Notes under the pieces: generated by a model | What the model saw: only the letters and a program-made list of their open reading frames with translations | Databases searched by the model: none | Told to the model about the DNA's origin: nothing | Program-made: the position numbers and the translations under genes | Origin: Bubalus kerabau | Taxonomy: Eukaryota; Chordata; Mammalia; Artiodactyla; Bovidae | Reading direction: 5' to 3' | Assembly (NCBI RefSeq): GCF_029407905.1 | Contig: NC_073645.1 | Span: 46,997,501-47,061,500, forward strand | DNA length: 64,000 nt | Shown: positions 9,796 to 19,784 of the stretch, one piece after another | Position numbering within the stretch: the first letter of the stretch is position 1 | How the letters are laid out: each line of letters opens with the position of its first letter

Positions 9796-12700
9796 AGCTG
9801 ACCGAGATGGATGATGTTCCTATTTTTCTATGGGTTATTGAAAAAGAGAAGCTGTGAGATCGGTGAGGAGTCTGCACAAGCCTCATTGATCTCTGCCAAA
9901 TCTGCAGAGGCAGCCCAGACCGGGGTTGGGGGAGAGTCTGGATGAGAGGAAGTGGGAAGAGCTAGCACGTGCAGGGTGTCACCTGTGTGTCGGCCCGTGT
10001 CTGTCCTGTGTGGGCATTCCCCGCGGAACCCTCCAGGTCAAGTTCAAGTGTTGACTGTGTCCTTTATTCCCGCTGTGACCCTGGGTGGGTCATGTGACCC
10101 CTGGGCCCCTTTGGGCCTCACCTTCTTTATCTGTAAAATGGGTGTGGCATCACCTGGACTGTCTTACTGTGCCGGGCAGGGTGTGAGGTGTGAACCAACC
10201 AGGGCAGTCTCGAGGAAGAGAGAGCACGTGAGAGGGTGACCCGAGCAGCAGCTGGATGTGTTCTATGACCATGCAGGGGCAGAGGAAGCGTTCGAGGACT
10301 GTTCTATAAAGACGCTTGTCTTCAATAAGGTGTCTGTTATTCTCGGGGGGAGGAGGCTGAGCCTTCTCTGGCAAAGGACTGGGGTCTCCTGAGGCTTCCC
10401 CACTGGAGGCTTTGAACCTTCAATCTACAAGAGGCCTTGGGACGACAGGAATGGAGTGGGTGGCTTCCCTGGCATGGCATTTGTACAGTTAAACCCACAG
10501 AGGACAACAGGGAAGATTCCAAAAGGAGAAGACCCTGAGGGTGGGGGGTGCATTAAGATGAGATGAGCCATCCATTAGGGGTGCGTCCGCCTCTCTGGGA
10601 CCATCTCTGAGGAGATTCATCAGTGTCAAGGCCGATGAAAAAGACCTGCAAAGATCAATTCCTTTGTGCAAGATAAATAGTTTAAAATAATTATATATAT
10701 GTAAGGGGTTTGCCTTCTCATAATTGAAGAGAACAGAGGGAGGCAAGAATGTTCCAGGGAGAATGTCTCTGCTCCGCAGCGTGGAGTCTGCAGCATCAGG
10801 CAGACCGGTTAACAGTTGGCAAAAAGCCAGGGAGCTTAATCAATCTCCAAAGTTTATTATGAATAACCCCCGCAGCTAATGGATCATTCTTAGCAAGAGC
10901 ATCATCCTGGTTATTTCCTCATTTTTATAAATTGATCTATAACTTTGAATCCTGGTCCTAGAGAGAGCGGCAAGGGACGTTAGAAACCAGCAAACCCAGC
11001 AGAATTCTTTTATTTCCACAAAGATCAAGTGAGACTGTTTTTGTGGAACTGGGAGCAGGATTCCACCTCCTCAGACTTCACTTTCCTGGCCCCACAGTGG
11101 CCCCTGAGGCACCTCCTTGAAACCCAAGGGCTGTGGGGATATACAGAGACCACTGGGCCCTCCAGACTCTCCTGTTCTTCAGATGAGGAAACTGAGGCCC
11201 AGAGAAAGGAAGTGACTTAACCACAATCTCACGCCACGCACTTGTGGACGTGGTTGGTTAGTCCCTCAGCAGCCATTGTGCAACTCCCTTTTGCTTACTT
11301 GATGAGCCTTCTCCCATTACAGGGGTTAAAAATGGTGGATTACTCTCTTTTCCAATCTCTCTTCCAGCTAGAGTATTGGTATTGACTCAATTCTGACTGG
11401 TATTGACTCCCAATTCTGGGAAGGGTCTACCTCCCTGACAAGAAGCAGCAAGCAGGAGAAATTGTCTTTTCTTGACTTTTGGTGTGGTTGTAGTGAGGAT
11501 GTAATGACTGGAGCTGCAGCAGCTATCTTGTAACCATGAAGATACAAAGAAACAAAGCTTGAAGATGCCCGTTGTGTTAGCTGGGATCCAGCCAGGAAAC
11601 ATGAGTCACTCTAAGTGATTAAAAGAGAGAAAACCGATGCAGGATAGCTTATATAGATGATGCAAGAGCCTGATGCAAAGGGAACCGGGAGGCCCCACAC
11701 CCCTACCCACCCTGCTCTAGAAGTTAGCAATCATGCGACACTGTTCAGACTCCTGGGGCCTGGAGGGATAGGGGAGGAAGGACTATTAATATGACAGCCC
11801 AGAAGTAATCCAGAATCATGGCAAGAACTTCTTGGAAGGAGCTGGGGGTGGGGAGGAGGAGAGGGAAATTGTTTGGTCAGAGCTTAAGCCGCATAGCCTC
11901 CACCAGTCAGAGGTGCCCTGGGACACACACACAGTCACCCAGCCCCCTCCCTCCATCTGCCCTCCAGTCCTCTATTAGTGCTTCCTGGTGCCCAAGCCGC
12001 CCCAGGATCCCGGGCACTGCGGGTCCCCAAGATGCAAGCAGAGCAGGGATTGGGAGTGACCCCATCACCACACTGAAGATGACTGGGCAGCAAGACGGAA
12101 AGCCCTCACGCCTACAACAACCTCGCTGAGCCATGCGCCAGTGTGCCCTTCACCTTGTCCTGGGGAGAAGAGAAATTTGAATTCTTCAAGTCACTGGGAC
12201 TTGGGGCAGATCTGATTCATGGGATTGAAGCAGCCTTTCTGTTGCTGCTGAATTGGAGCCAGAGCCCGTGTCTTCCAACCCACAGTTCTGAGACCAGCCT
12301 CCACCCTCTGAAGACCACAACAGATGCCTGAGACCTGATCCTGCTCCTCAAAAAGTAGGTGATGATGGGGCAGAACAGAGAAAGCTGGAGTGTCAGGGCG
12401 GAGCCCTGGTCTAGAGCCGCAGGCTCCTGTGCTCTGAATAGCTCACAGCAGGGAGGAAGAGGAAGGGGAAGGGAGCTCAGCGGCCCCGGCGGCCCCACGA
12501 AGAACAAGAACCACTGGTGGGAGGGGCCCTGGGCTGAATCTCAGGCTTTTCTCAGGGCCAGTATGTGAATACGGAAAGGATGTCAGCTGGATTGGTTGCC
12601 TGGGCCAGTAGCTTTCATACTTTATTGAGACTCAGTATCAAATGTGACTCTTTTGGAAACTCAAAGTGGGGGTGGGAGCCCCAATCTCCTCCTCTCCATC

Positions 12701-12889
12701 CTACACCACAGCCCTGCTGACCTTCCCAGCGGTCTGTGGACAGTTTGAAAACAACTGATCTAGTCTGCCCAGGTCCATGCACAGCCGAGGACACCAGGGC
12801 TTCGCTTCCCCCTCAGCTGGCTCCAAGGATAGCTACCCTACTCGGCCCCCAGCAGCCTGCATGGCAGGGCACTGGTTTATTGATAAAAT
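9796..12889. other. mostly single-copy DNA with MIR and old-repeat traces
   Basis: About 3 kb without a recognisable gene. A sense MIR-like piece lies near 10080-10150 ('ttctttatctgtaaaatggg'). Unassigned old repeat-like text lies near 11395-11640 and 12120-12350. The 10800-10945 segment is AT-rich and repeat-free ('caaagtttattatgaataac'), with CNE-like composition. Scattered frames of 60-120 codons have no domains. Confidence 0.4.
11168..11240 (-). repeat. MIR fragment, antisense
   Basis: 'cagatgaggaaactgaggcc' followed by 'gaagtgacttaaccacaatc' is the complement of the conserved MIR core. Confidence 0.75.
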
Positions 12890-13098
12890 GGATTCCCTGG
12901 TGGCTCAGTGGCAAAGAATCCGCCTGCCAATGCAGGAGAAGAAGGTTTGATCCCTGGGTCAGGAAGATCCTCTGGAGAAGGAAATGGCAACCCGTTTCAG
13001 TATTCTTGCCTGGAAATTTTCCATGTACAAAGGAGCCTGGCGGGCTAAAGCCCATGGGGTTGCAAGAGTTGGACACGACTGAACACTCACACACCTGA
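12890..13098 (+). mobile_element. Bov-tA SINE
   Basis: A tRNA-derived head ('ggattccctggtggctcagt', then 'gtttgatccctgggtcagga') fused to a Bov-A monomer ('ctggagaaggaaatggcaac' to 'gttggacacgactgaacact'). The length of about 200 bp is typical of a full Bov-tA. Confidence 0.95.
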
Positions 13099-13310
13099 AG
13101 AAACTGGCGGAGTCAGGACAGAGTGGGTCTTGGGGAGTCTGGGTCAGGGCGTCCTCAGGTTGCTGCCAGGCCTCTCTCTCTTCCTCTCCTCCCCACAGCC
13201 TGCCTGGAGCATGGCGGCTCCATCAAATCTTATTGCTTTCTCAGCGTGGCTGCGATGATCACTAAGTTGGCCTCTCCAGCTTAGTCCAAGGACAAAATTT
13301 CAAATGCCTC

Positions 13311-13459
13311 TTTTTTTTTTTTTTTTTGCTGTGCTGAGTCTCCCTTGCAGTGAGTTGCCCCACGGCATGTGGAATCTTAGTTCCCTGACCAGGGATGGAA
13401 CCTATGTCCCTTGCATTGGAAGGCAGATTCTTAACCACTGGATCACCAGGGAAGTCCTC
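13311..13459 (-). mobile_element. tRNA-derived CHR-type SINE, antisense
   Basis: A T-rich start (complement of the A tail), then 'atcttagttccctgaccagg', then 'aaccactggatcaccaggga' as the complement of the head. The TSD is 'caaatgcctc' at 13301-13310 versus 'caaatgtctc' at 13460-13469, with one mismatch. Confidence 0.93.
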
Positions 13460-13469
13460 CAAATGTCTC

Positions 13470-14089
13470 TTTTTTTTTCAGTTTCAGGATGGAGACTCTT
13501 GGGGACACTTTGACCCTATGTCCATGTTTGGGACCTCTCACAGTATGAGGGGCCTGGGTCTGATGGCCCAGCCTTAACCATAAACTCAGTTAAGGGCCTG
13601 GGGGCAAGGGTTGACATCAGAACATTTGCAGGCAGCACAGTGCTGAGCCCTGGGAAAGCCTGAAGAATGGGACAGTCCCCCTCACATCTATACCTCTTCT
13701 AGGGTCAGAGTTGGAGGGAGAGGGGCCTGAGTGGGCCCCCACTGGACCACGGGCTGCCCTGCGATCATGGCAGCCCCAGAATCTCTCTGGCTCTTGGCGT
13801 CCCCAGCTACGGAACAAGGAGACCACTTCCCATCACGAGACTTCCTGTGCCCATCAAGCAAGATAAGAAGTTAAGAAATGCTTTGTAATGAAACCAACAA
13901 GGAACGTCTACAGAGATCGGTTGGGTTTGGACACTGAGCCCCTGACCCCACTTTCACGACCCCGCTGGGCTCCCTGTGGTTCCTCCCAGATCTTGGGAGG
14001 AGGACGAATACCCAGCTCAGCACCTCCCCCTCCAGGTGAGGCCCTGACCTAGGGCCCCAGCTGACAGGCCTCCTGGAAGCAACTCTTGC
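13470..14089. other. single-copy GC-rich DNA
   Basis: No repeat or exon recognised. Confidence 0.4.
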
Positions 14090-14345
14090 CTGGGAATAGA
14101 GAATCTTTATTTCTAAGGGCTGTGATTCTTATTTGGTTAAATAACACATTTAAAAAAATTGTTGTGATTCCATACTGAAGCTTCCCATATGGTTAATTGG
14201 AAGTGTTCTCACCAATATTGCAGGCTGTAAAAACTAATGAGGTAAATGGAAAATTTATCAAGTGCCACAGTTAGAAATTAACTTATTGCTTGATGCCATG
14301 CTCATGACTAATGAAGTTAGAGGGAGCTCTTCATAAAGAGTGAGA
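14090..14345. other. AT-rich repeat-free island, possible conserved element
   Basis: 'tttggttaaataacac', 'catatggttaattggaag' and 'gctcatgactaatgaagtta' give a dense set of TAAT/TTAATT cores in otherwise GC-rich surroundings. There is no repeat signature and no coding potential. Confidence 0.35.
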
Positions 14346-15308
14346 ACAGAGCCCTTGCTGTGAGGGAAAACCCTTCTGTTTGCCCCTTTCTACCTCTCTC
14401 CCCACCTCTCCTACCTCAGATATATCAGATGAGTACAGCAAAAGACAGGACTAAGTCTACATCATTTGAACACAGCGTCTGCACTGGATCATGTATTATA
14501 TCACCAATAACAGTAACTTGTGCTTGGTACTTTGTGCACCTTATCCTGTGTGCTTCTCACCTCAGGGGGGTGAGGGAGGGACTATGATTGTGTACAATTC
14601 ACAGATGAGAAAACTGAGGCTCAGAGACACGAAGTCACACTGTACTGGGTGGTGAAGCTGCAGATCAAATCTGACGCCAATATCCATGTGCATTTCACTC
14701 AGCGATTCACTCATTCATTCGTTCAATCAAAATGACACAGAGGCGTGGAATGCCTACCAAGCGCCAGGCACCAGGCATGCCTGGAGATGCTAGGGTGGAG
14801 TGGGGCGGGGATGAAGGACCTGGACGCAAGTCTGGGTCCCTCTGCCACTTGCTGGCTGTGGGAAGGCGCTGGACCTTCCAGCCGGTTGGCTCTCCAGATT
14901 TACTCCATCCTTCTGCACTCAGCTCTGTGCCCTGGGAGCCCACATCCATGGGCTCCTTTGCTCTCTGGCTGCTGATGGATCCTACTTATGAGAGGCACTG
15001 ACCAGAGAGGACACGGGAGGAGAGTGGGGGAGGGGAGTTTCTATGGGGGGGTGTTTCTTCAGCTCCCCCCTTGCTGGTTGCTGTTGGTTGTTGCCACATA
15101 TTCCCACAGCTCCTTCCTCTTAGATTGCACCTCCCTTCCAGAGGCTTCCTGCATACACGTGCTCTCCGTGGATCCCTGTGGCCCTTACCCCTCACTCCCC
15201 CAGGCCCGGGGGTCAGGGGTCCTGGCTGTCACTATCCAGAAAGATGGTTTCCTTCAGTCTTGCCTCCACTTTGTGAAATTGCCCCTTTAATAAACTCCCC
15301 TGTAATGA
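14346..15308. other. single-copy DNA with MIR and possible L2 remnants
   Basis: An antisense MIR-like core lies near 14600-14660 ('agatgagaaaactgaggctc'). A possible L2 3' end lies near 14700-14830 ('cattcattcgttcaatcaaa'). The remainder is GC-rich and unassigned. A clustered G-run motif lies at 15026-15051. Confidence 0.45.
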
Positions 15309-15422
15309 TTTTTTTTTTTAGGGCTTGACATTCAGCTTGTGGGATCTTAGTTCCCTGACCAGGGATTGAACCCTCACCTTCCACAGTGAACGCATGGAGT
15401 CCTAACCGCTAGACCAGCAGGG
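15309..15422 (-). mobile_element. CHR-type SINE, antisense, short
   Basis: A T-run, then 'gatcttagttccctgaccag', then 'ctaaccgctagaccagcagg' (complement of the head). It lacks the middle body repeats, giving the short form. Confidence 0.88.
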
Positions 15423-15454
15423 AATTATTCCTTGAAGTGACCACTTTGTAAGGC

Positions 15455-15625
15455 ATCTCTTCCCAGCTGAGATGTGACACATGATTTTGCTCAAGTTATT
15501 GACCTGAGCCTCAGCTTCCTCACCTGTCAATTGGGTTAATAAATCACCAAAACTAATTTGTGAGAAGTGATTGGTACAATGCTCAGGAGATAATAACTCA
15601 ATAGATGCTTTTCTTATTGTTAAGA
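15455..15625 (+). repeat. MIR SINE fragment
   Basis: 'attgacctgagcctcagctt', 'cctcacctgtcaattgggtt' and 'taataactcaatagatgctt' follow the MIR core and 3' end in order. Confidence 0.75.
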
Positions 15626-16129
15626 CAGGATCCTGCCTTTCAGGACAAACTGCACTGACTATCACACTTGAGCTTCCCATGGAACCCATGGAGATGTTTA
15701 TTAAACGTGCAGAGTCTGGCTGCAGCCCGTGGGCCCAGGAGGAGCCCTGCAGGTGACTGGCAAAGCCTGTGGATGGACTGTGACAGCATGGTGGGAGGGA
15801 AGGAGCGTCCAGGAAGGGTGCATGGGGTGGGGTCTTCATCGGAGTGCAGGCGGGTCTGGGAAGGCTTTCTGGAGGAGCCGCGCTGACCCGAGACCTCCGT
15901 GGAAGCTTGTGGAGCAGGGCTGCTCGATGCCCAGGACATGGCCAGAGGTGACAGGCAGGGGTGGCATGAGGCGGTGAGAGACGGAGCTATGGTCAGCTGT
16001 CTACTGGAGGTCAGATGTCATTGCTCAGTGAGCGGAGTCCCTGCAGGGTTTTCTCTATAGAAGTGGTTCAGTGAGGGGAGACCAGGAAAGTGCCTCTCTG
16101 AGGGGATATCACCCACCTTATTAAAACCA
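15626..16129. other. single-copy DNA, possible L2 remnant
   Basis: The 15850-15970 part ('ggaaggctttctggaggagc') resembles a conserved L2 motif but is too short to be sure. No exon recognised. Confidence 0.35.
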
Positions 16130-16140
16130 GCAGACTCCTG

Positions 16141-16328
16141 GACCTCCCTGGTGGTCCGGTGGCCAAGATGCCGCACTCCCAGCGCAGGTGCCCTGGGTGT
16201 GATCCCTGGTCAGGGAGCCAGATCCCACATGCCTTAGCTAAGAGTCTGCATGCCTCAAATGAAGATCCTGCATGCTGCAACTAAGACCCAGTGCAGCCAA
16301 AGAAGTAAATAAATATTTTAAAAAATTG
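16141..16328 (+). mobile_element. tRNA-derived CHR-type SINE
   Basis: 'cctccctggtggtccggtgg', the B box 'ggtgtgatccctggtcaggg', then 'tgcatgcctcaaatgaagat' and 'catgctgcaactaagaccca', with an (aaat)n tail. The perfect 11-bp TSD 'gcagactcctg' lies at 16130-16140 and 16329-16339. Confidence 0.95.
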
Positions 16329-16339
16329 GCAGACTCCTG

Positions 16340-17615
16340 ATGATAGTGGGTGGCAGGGAGGGATCTGAGCTTTCCCCAGAATCGAGGCGATTCTGACCCA
16401 CGTTAGAATTCCACGTCCCCAGCACATCCCCATGTGCTTCCTGCACCCGACTCCACTGGAGAGCTGCTTCCTCCTCCTTCATTTCCTTCTCTGCAGCTCA
16501 TCCCCTCCTCCCACCTTCCCTTCCTCCTCCTGCGTTGGCCTTCTTCATTCCGCCGGCTGCTGTGGCCCCAGCCTTCAGGCCCTGCGAAGGGGCCCATCTA
16601 AGACCGTCTAAATACCAACTAACACCTCCTCTCAAACCGCCCTGAGTCCTTTCTCTGACTTTGGCTCTGACCCTGAGAAAGAACGCACGCGTGGCTGATG
16701 ACCAGAGTCACCACGCTAAGGGTCCAGCCAGTCAGCTCCCTTCCCAGCTCTCTGTTCTTGTCTGTGCCTGTCTTGAGCGCGTGGTAGCAGGCATGAGAAG
16801 CAGACTTGCAGGCCTGGGAGAGGCCGCCTCCCCTGCTGGCTCCCAGAGCAGAGGCCATGTCTGTGTCCTCAGACATCCAGGTACAGTGTCTGGCTCGTCT
16901 GGGGTTTCTTCCGTGTTCATTGAGTCAATGAAACCAGATGGAGTGATCATTTACAATTCAGTGTGGACGTAGTGAATGCCTCCTGCCAGCAAAAGCTAGG
17001 AACTCTATAAAAGAGAGTGAGACTTAGTCCCCGACCCAAGGGAGTTAAAAGCTTTGTGGTGGAGAGGAAGCAACCCATATCGATCCACCATGGGGTCGGC
17101 ATGCTGGACACCAACGCTCCCCAGCCCTGAGCATCCCTGGAGCCTCGGTTGTCATTACCTCCTCCCCGGACTGCTGCGGTGCTCAGACGGGTCTCCTTGC
17201 TGTTGGCTCCTCTCCTGCCCAGTCCTGTACCACAAATGCCCAGATGAGAGTCCTCCTGGATGAAGCGCAGGTTGTAGCATGCCCCCCTCCTCCAAGCTTC
17301 ATGTTTCCCATTATTTGTGATAAACTGCAAGCTGCCTGCTTACACTGGTGATTGAGGCCCTTCTTACTTGTCCAGCTTATCTTTCCAGTCCATCCTGCGG
17401 CCCTTCCTCAACACAGCCAAACAGGACTGTGCACTGATCTTGGACTTCCAAAGGCCCATCCCTGTCCTTGACATTTTGCTCAGCGTTTCTTCTGTCGGGA
17501 GCATCATTGCCCTGTTCTCTCCACCACTCTTTAGGTTCTACTGCAAATCCTACTCCCACTAGGAAAACTCCTGATGAAACCTGGGAAGTACCCCTTCTAC
17601 TATAAACATTTTATA
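16340..17615. other. single-copy DNA
   Basis: A pyrimidine-rich stretch (16455-16535, many 'cctcctcc' runs) is the only compositional feature. The 17290-17560 part faintly resembles an L2 3' region. No coding exon is supported. Confidence 0.4.
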
Positions 17616-17936
17616 GTTCAGTTCAGTTCATTTCAGTTCAGTCTCTCAGTCGTGTCCGACTCTTTGCGACCCCATGGACTGCAGCACGCCAGGCTTCCCT
17701 GTCTATCACCAACTCCCGGATCTTGCTCAAACTCAAGTCCATTGAGTTGATGATGCCATCCAACCATCTCATCCTCTGTTGTTCCCTTCTCCTCCTGCCT
17801 TCAATCTTTCCCAGCATCAAGGTCTTTTCCAATGAGTCAGTTCTTCGCATCAGGTGGCTGAAGTATTGGAGTTTCAGCTTCAGCATCAGTCCTTCCAATG
17901 AATATTCAGGACTGATTTCCTTTAGGATGGACTGAG
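17616..17936 (-). mobile_element. BovB 3'-end fragment, antisense
   Basis: The complement of the BovB 3' terminus ('gttcagttcatttcagttca') through 'atgaatattcaggactgatt'. Only the last ~320 bp of the LINE is present, covering the ORF2 C-terminal tail (minus strand 'LKLKLQYFSHLMRRTDSLEK'). Confidence 0.93.
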
Positions 17937-17994
17937 GAATTCTAAAAAAAAAAAATAGCACTGCAAATTGGCCAGCAGACAGGAAGTAGATCAT

Positions 17995-18076
17995 CTCTTC
18001 TCCATCCAGGGAGGGAACCTGAGTCTCCTGCATGGCAGGCAGATTCTTTACTGTCTTGGCCACCAGGGAAGCCCTA
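17995..18076 (-). mobile_element. Bov-tA SINE head fragment, antisense
   Basis: 'tctccatccagggagggaac', then 'cagattctttactg', then 'ccaccagggaagccct' is the complement of the tRNA-derived half of Bov-tA. The Bov-A half is missing. Confidence 0.8.
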
Positions 18077-18079
18077 GTA

Positions 18080-18570
18080 CATTGCCAGTAGAGTTTAAAT
18101 TGACATAATCATTCGGAAATCCAATTTGGCCTATGTATCAGAGATTATAGAACTCTCTCCTTAAACCTAGTAAATCTACTTGTAAAAATCGTATTATGGA
18201 CATTCCTTACAGAGGAACTTCTGTACTTCAGTATTATTTACATGTTCCCTATATTTACATGTTCCCTAGAATCTAGACTTCTAAAGCTCATGGAGAGAGT
18301 CATTGGCTCCACGTATTACAGCATGGTCATGTGATGAAATATGCACCATTTAAAAGCTGTGTTTTCCAGTGGCACGGGAAACTGCTTGTGATATAATATC
18401 TGGATAATGTAGGCAATTTATAAAACATAAATATTTTATGTCTGTTCAAAGGCTGGAAGGAGACAGGTCAGAAGGTGTGGAGGGTGATTATTTCTAGTTG
18501 GTGGTTTATAGATTATTTAAAATTTCTTCTTTATGTTCTGTATTTTCCTAACTTTCTGTTTGTATTGCTT
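18080..18570 (+). repeat. old L1M 3'-end fragment
   Basis: 'caccatttaaaagctgtgtt' and 'tgatataatatctggataat', then 'ggctggaaggagacaggtca', follow the order of an ancient L1M 3' UTR. It contains an 18-bp tandem duplication around 'tttacatgttccctata' (about 18236-18270). Confidence 0.6.
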
Positions 18571-19575
18571 TGATGATGGAAGGTAAGCTCCTTTCTCTTC
18601 AAAAGAAAGTACAGAGCTCTGCATTCTCTTAGGGAGGAATTCTCCTGCTGTGATTTATAATTTGGGGGGCACTTGTCTTCAATTTCTTATTAGATAATGT
18701 ACCCCCCAAAGGACATGGACTAGCTTGCTAGCTCACTTTTGCAGCTTCTGAAAGCTGAGTTGACATTTGGACATAGTAGGACATTGTTGAAAAGGATGGG
18801 ACTGCCTTTGTTTGAAAGCAGCCCTGGCGCCCTGGGGTCCCTGTGTCTCCGGAGGACACGGGGCTCGGTGTCTGGGAGGCACCCACAAAGCGCAGGGGCT
18901 GGGGGAAGGGCCAGCAGCCCTTGGTGGGAACTCAATTCTGGCCGTCCCATTTACTCGTCTGGAAACGGTTCCATCAATTGAGTAGATGATTGCTGTACCA
19001 AATCTTTTTGTTCTGTAAGAACTTACTCTTGTTTTTCTTAACCATCTATTTTTGTTTCTTGGTGATTTTTTGGGGTCTATTTATAGACTCTGCTCTGGAG
19101 AGTAAACTTTCTTCCCCCATAAATCCCTGACTACATCCCTCTTCCGTTCTTCTCTCATGTTTATATTTTTGCTCACCTGATGGATCTCAGTTGTATCACT
19201 TCAGAATCTGGTGGAGTTGGAAAGGGTACATGCACAGGCAACCCTCAATTTATGGTTAAACATTTTAAATAAATTTGCTACAAAGAAAACAAGAATCCGC
19301 ATGGACTTGAATGGTTCCCTGCCTTCTGCTCTCCTCCTGGGGCTCTGCTCACGAGAGTCATCACTTCTAGCTGCTGTTCTGGGTCCCAGGAGCAACGAAG
19401 TGTGTGTCTTTCTCTTGCACGTTTTTTGAAACTCTGAAGGAAATGAACCCCTCCCTCCCCGCAAGACCACCGCTCCTTGGCAGCAGACCTTCCAGCTCAG
19501 GAATCTACAGAGCCCAAGAAAACACAGAGGTCATTGATTTCTGGATTCGTGGTCCTCCCTGCAGTGGGATAAGCA
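18571..19575. other. single-copy DNA
   Basis: No repeat or gene recognised. Moderately AT-rich with a GC-rich interval at 18810-18950. Confidence 0.4.
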
Positions 19576-19784
19576 AGCCCCCCATGAACATTATGAAAAG
19601 GCAAAAAGATATGACACTGAAAGATGAACTCCTCAGGTCGGTAGGTGCCCAATATGCTACTGGAGATCAGTGGAGAAATAACACCAGAAAGAATGAAGAG
19701 ACGGAACCAAAGCAAAAACAACGCCCAACTGTGGATGTGACTGGTGATGGAAGTAAAGTCTGATGCTGTAATATACATATTGCA

